Source: Porphyromonadaceae bacterium UBA7042 (GTDB lineage Bacteria; Bacteroidota; Bacteroidia; Bacteroidales; Muribaculaceae). Taken from it: a stretch of DNA of 8,429 bases. The position numbers were made by a program, and so were the translations under genes. The stretch lies in NCBI GenBank assembly GCA_002494015.1, contig DLAR01000064.1, forward strand, positions 1 to 8,429, written 5' to 3'. Shown here in pieces: positions 6,629-8,429 of the stretch. How positions within the stretch are numbered: the first letter of the stretch is position 1; each line of letters opens with the position of its first letter. The notes under the pieces were generated by a model, which worked only from the letters and a program-made list of their open reading frames with translations, did not search any database and was not told the origin of the DNA.

Positions 6629-8293
6629 CATCAGCTCCTGAACGCGTGTTGCAAACTCCTTTTTAGGCACGATGGCGGTATTGCGGACCCTCATGCGGTA
6701 ATTGTAGACCGTCTGCGGCGAGTAGTTCAGGAAAGCTGCAATCTTAGTGCTGTCAGTGATGCCGAGACGCACAAGGGCATAGATGCGCAGCTCGGGGGTC
6801 AGCAGCTCTCCGGCGGGGGGATAAATGCGTCCCTCGGGAGCAAGCAGCTTGTTGAACTCCTCGACAAAGTCGGGGAAGATGTCAAGAAATATCGCGTCAA
6901 ATCGAGAAAGGAACGCTTTCATCGACGCGGCCCGCATAGGCTAGGATAGCGTGGCCTCCACCTCTTTTATCTGCCCGACCTTTATCTGCCGCGCAAGCTG
7001 CTGGCGGAACTTTTCGGTGTCATCGACATAACCGGCACACATGCTGAACAGATACCCGATATATTCCTCCTTGACATGGTTGGACTCCTCCAGCCGGTCA
7101 TTGACAGTTTTCAGTTCGGCAATAAGTCCGTCGAGACGGTTTTTCATCTCCTCCAGCTCCCCGTTGCAGCGGTCAAGCCTCTCCCGCTCGGCATTTAGAC
7201 GGCGGTTGCGCGATTTCAGCAGCAACAGCATAACAGCCGAAACTACGCCTAGAGCCAGCAGCGACAAAATGACCCACCTCTTGTTACGGGCGGTGCGGCG
7301 GGTCTGAAGATCAAAGGCATCGTTTATGACCGGCACCATGTCGGCAATCCGATACACGCGACTGCGGGCATTGCACGCCTTGATGTCGCTAAGCGAGCAG
7401 GTTATATAACGGTAGGCGCGCTCGCTGTCACCTTCCTCGTTGAGTATATAGGCGAGCTCCTGAAGGGCCACATATTTCTTGGTGCAGCTGCGGATATCCT
7501 GAATGGCCGACCGGGCAAGATAATTAATCGCCCTGTCTTTCTCACCGAGCATGAGATAGGTCTCCCCTATCAGATGGGCCATCGTCGCCATGCAGATTTC
7601 AGACGAATCGGGGACATTGTTGTTTACATACCCGAGATACAGGTCAAGAGCCTCCTGCGGTTTTCCAAGCAGCTTGTATCTCTCGGCAAGGTTCAGCACT
7701 TGGTTCCAAGTCTCGGGTGCCGACATGCGGCTCATCGAGTCACGGTATTCCACCAGTTTCGAGCGATAACGGCCTGCCTCGCTGCGAGGTTTCGTGGCCT
7801 CGTAGAGCGACATTAACAAAGAACAGTAACGGTTAAGGTATTCGTGACGCAACGGTCCCGCGGAAAGAAACGGCATACTGTCGAGCATCGCATGCGAGCG
7901 GTCATAATTGCCGACTCCTTTCAATGCCTCGGCCATCATCAGCTTGGCGCGCCACGGCGCGAGAGTGTCGCCATGAACTGAGCGGGACAACTCTATGCAC
8001 ATACCGGCCACGCTCAACGCCGTGTCCATGCTGTAGTTCTTGTATTCGTCAAACAGCTCCCGGGCAATACCGAAACGGGCCGAATCATCGATTGCACAGT
8101 CAAGTTCATGACGCAGCCGGTCGATTCTCATTCGCTTGGCCCGCTCATGCAAATCTTTACGGCCGATTTCACGGTCGAGTTCGACAAGGAGCTTCAGCCC
8201 CTCGGCATCACGGGCAGAAACAGGAAAGCATCCGGCGATAAGAATAATCACAGGAAACATTACTAAGCACAGTGATGTTTTCAATGGTCTCAT
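6623..8293 (-). CDS. DUF6377-type membrane-bound TPR/HTH regulator with one in-frame TAG codon
   Basis: From ATG 8293-8291 to TAA 6625-6623 the frame has 556 residues, codon 451 (6943-6941) being TAG. A TTG six codons upstream (8311) is a poorer start. Residues 1-28 are a hydrophobic signal sequence containing a possible lipobox (IAGC, Cys22). A TPR-like helical region follows (about 35-330), then one membrane segment (340-359, WVILSLLALGVVSAVMLLLL), a coiled coil (about 360-405) and HVKEEYIGYLFSMC, characteristic of the DUF6377 family. After the TAG, the same frame continues SRFDAIFLDIFPDFVEEFN and a C-terminal LuxR/GerE-like helix-turn-helix: LLTPELRIYALVRLGITDS, KIAAFLNYSPQTVYNYR (about 495-540). 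Such proteins are thought to sense signals in the envelope and act on DNA directly, often next to SusCD loci; this one probably controls the genes downstream. If TAG stops translation, the sensor loses its DNA-binding part; an ATG at 6937-6935 could restart a separate 104-residue HTH protein. Confidence 0.85.
6941..6943 (-). other. In-frame TAG codon in the regulator gene
   Basis: Minus-strand context is ACG CTA TCC TAG CCT ATG CGG, giving ATLS-TAG-PMR. The TAG falls in the linker between the DUF6377 coiled-coil segment (KVGQIKEVEATLS) and the SRFDAIFLDIFPDFVEEFN segment. In this family the two are normally joined in one chain. No frameshift accompanies it. As in the SusC gene, the preceding codon is TCN (Ser). 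Confidence 0.85.
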
Positions 8294-8346
8294 ACGGTGA
8301 TACAATCTCAACAGGTAAGTAGATAATTGTTAATAAATAACACTCA

Positions 8347-8378
8347 CAAATGTACACATTATTTTTTAATCCCACAAA
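8347..8378 (-). promoter_or_regulatory. Bacteroidota-type promoter of the regulator gene
   Basis: On the minus strand TTTG (8378-8375) is followed after exactly 20 nt by TACATTTG (8354-8347). This matches the Bacteroidota consensus TTTG - 19 to 21 nt - TAnnTTTG recognised by the primary sigma factor. Transcription should begin near 8340, leaving a leader of about 45 nt before the ATG at 8293. Confidence 0.7.
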
Positions 8379-8385
8379 AAACACC

Positions 8386-8393
8386 TATATTTG
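8386..8393 (+). promoter_or_regulatory. Candidate -7 element reading out of the window to the right
   Basis: TATATTTG matches the TAnnTTTG -7 element on the plus strand and is followed by C, as is common. Upstream only a T-run (8362-8367, spacer 18) could serve as -33, which is weak. If real, it is divergent from the regulator promoter and would transcribe the repeat copy starting at 8401. Confidence 0.3.
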
Positions 8394-8400
8394 CAATTAA

Positions 8401-8425
8401 GAGGTCGTTTAATAACAAATGTTAA
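8401..8425 (+). repeat. Start of a second copy of the dispersed repeat
   Basis: The 25 bases match the reverse complement of 118-142 at 22 positions (differences at the 5th, 11th and 21st base); the likeness continues with a one-base gap to the window end. The two copies thus face each other in inverted orientation on both sides of the gene block. Only the first bases of this copy are visible, so its full extent is unknown. Confidence 0.45.
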
Positions 8426-8429
8426 CCCA

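Noticed and set aside
5949..6943. Phage origin as the source of TAG recoding
   Set aside because: The interrupted genes are a SusC transporter and a DUF6377-type regulator, typical bacterial chromosomal genes; no capsid, terminase, integrase or other phage gene is visible in the window.

Overview
The window looks like chromosomal DNA from a gut-type member of the Bacteroidales, possibly Muribaculaceae. The evidence is a SusC/SusD outer-membrane pair, a membrane-anchored DUF6377-type TPR/HTH regulator, Bacteroidota-style promoter elements (TTTG - 20 nt - TAnnTTTG), the absence of strong Shine-Dalgarno sites, and a moderately GC-rich coding sequence. The family-level placement is an inference.

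Layout, all genes on the minus strand and read from right to left: a promoter (8347-8378) precedes a one-component regulator gene (8293-6623). About 200 bp of AT-rich DNA follow, with a three-copy ATAACATTT motif and a weak promoter. Then come a SusC/RagA-type TonB-dependent transporter (6425-3462), a SusD/RagB-type surface lipoprotein 12 nt downstream (3449-1710), a 90-nt spacer made of GTGAA-type repeats and hairpins, and a secreted branch-2 histidine acid phosphatase (1619-357). A strong intrinsic terminator (276-320) closes the unit. The left 240 bp have no gene and hold a structured inverted repeat. The right edge (8401-8425) begins what looks like another copy of the same repeat in opposite orientation, so the segment is bracketed by a dispersed element. 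It could be a contig broken at repeats.

The genes make sense together as a nutrient-acquisition locus. The regulator senses a signal through its envelope-side TPR region, SusC and SusD capture and import a ligand, and the phosphatase removes phosphate from it. A phosphorylated substrate such as an inositol phosphate or other phosphoester is the natural guess. No glycoside hydrolase is present in the window.

The most striking observation is that two of the four genes are each interrupted by exactly one in-frame TAG codon, with full-length, conserved, unshifted family sequence on both sides: codon 159 of susC (5951-5949) and codon 451 of the regulator (6943-6941). All four genes end in TAA. 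Two explanations fit: TAG read-through or recoding (suppressor tRNA, possibly TAG read as glutamine) in a cellular Bacteroidales genome, or two independent recent nonsense mutations or sequence errors that switch off a linked sensor and transporter. In the regulator, an ATG lies two codons past the TAG, so a stop-restart split into sensor and DNA-binding parts is a third option for that gene only.
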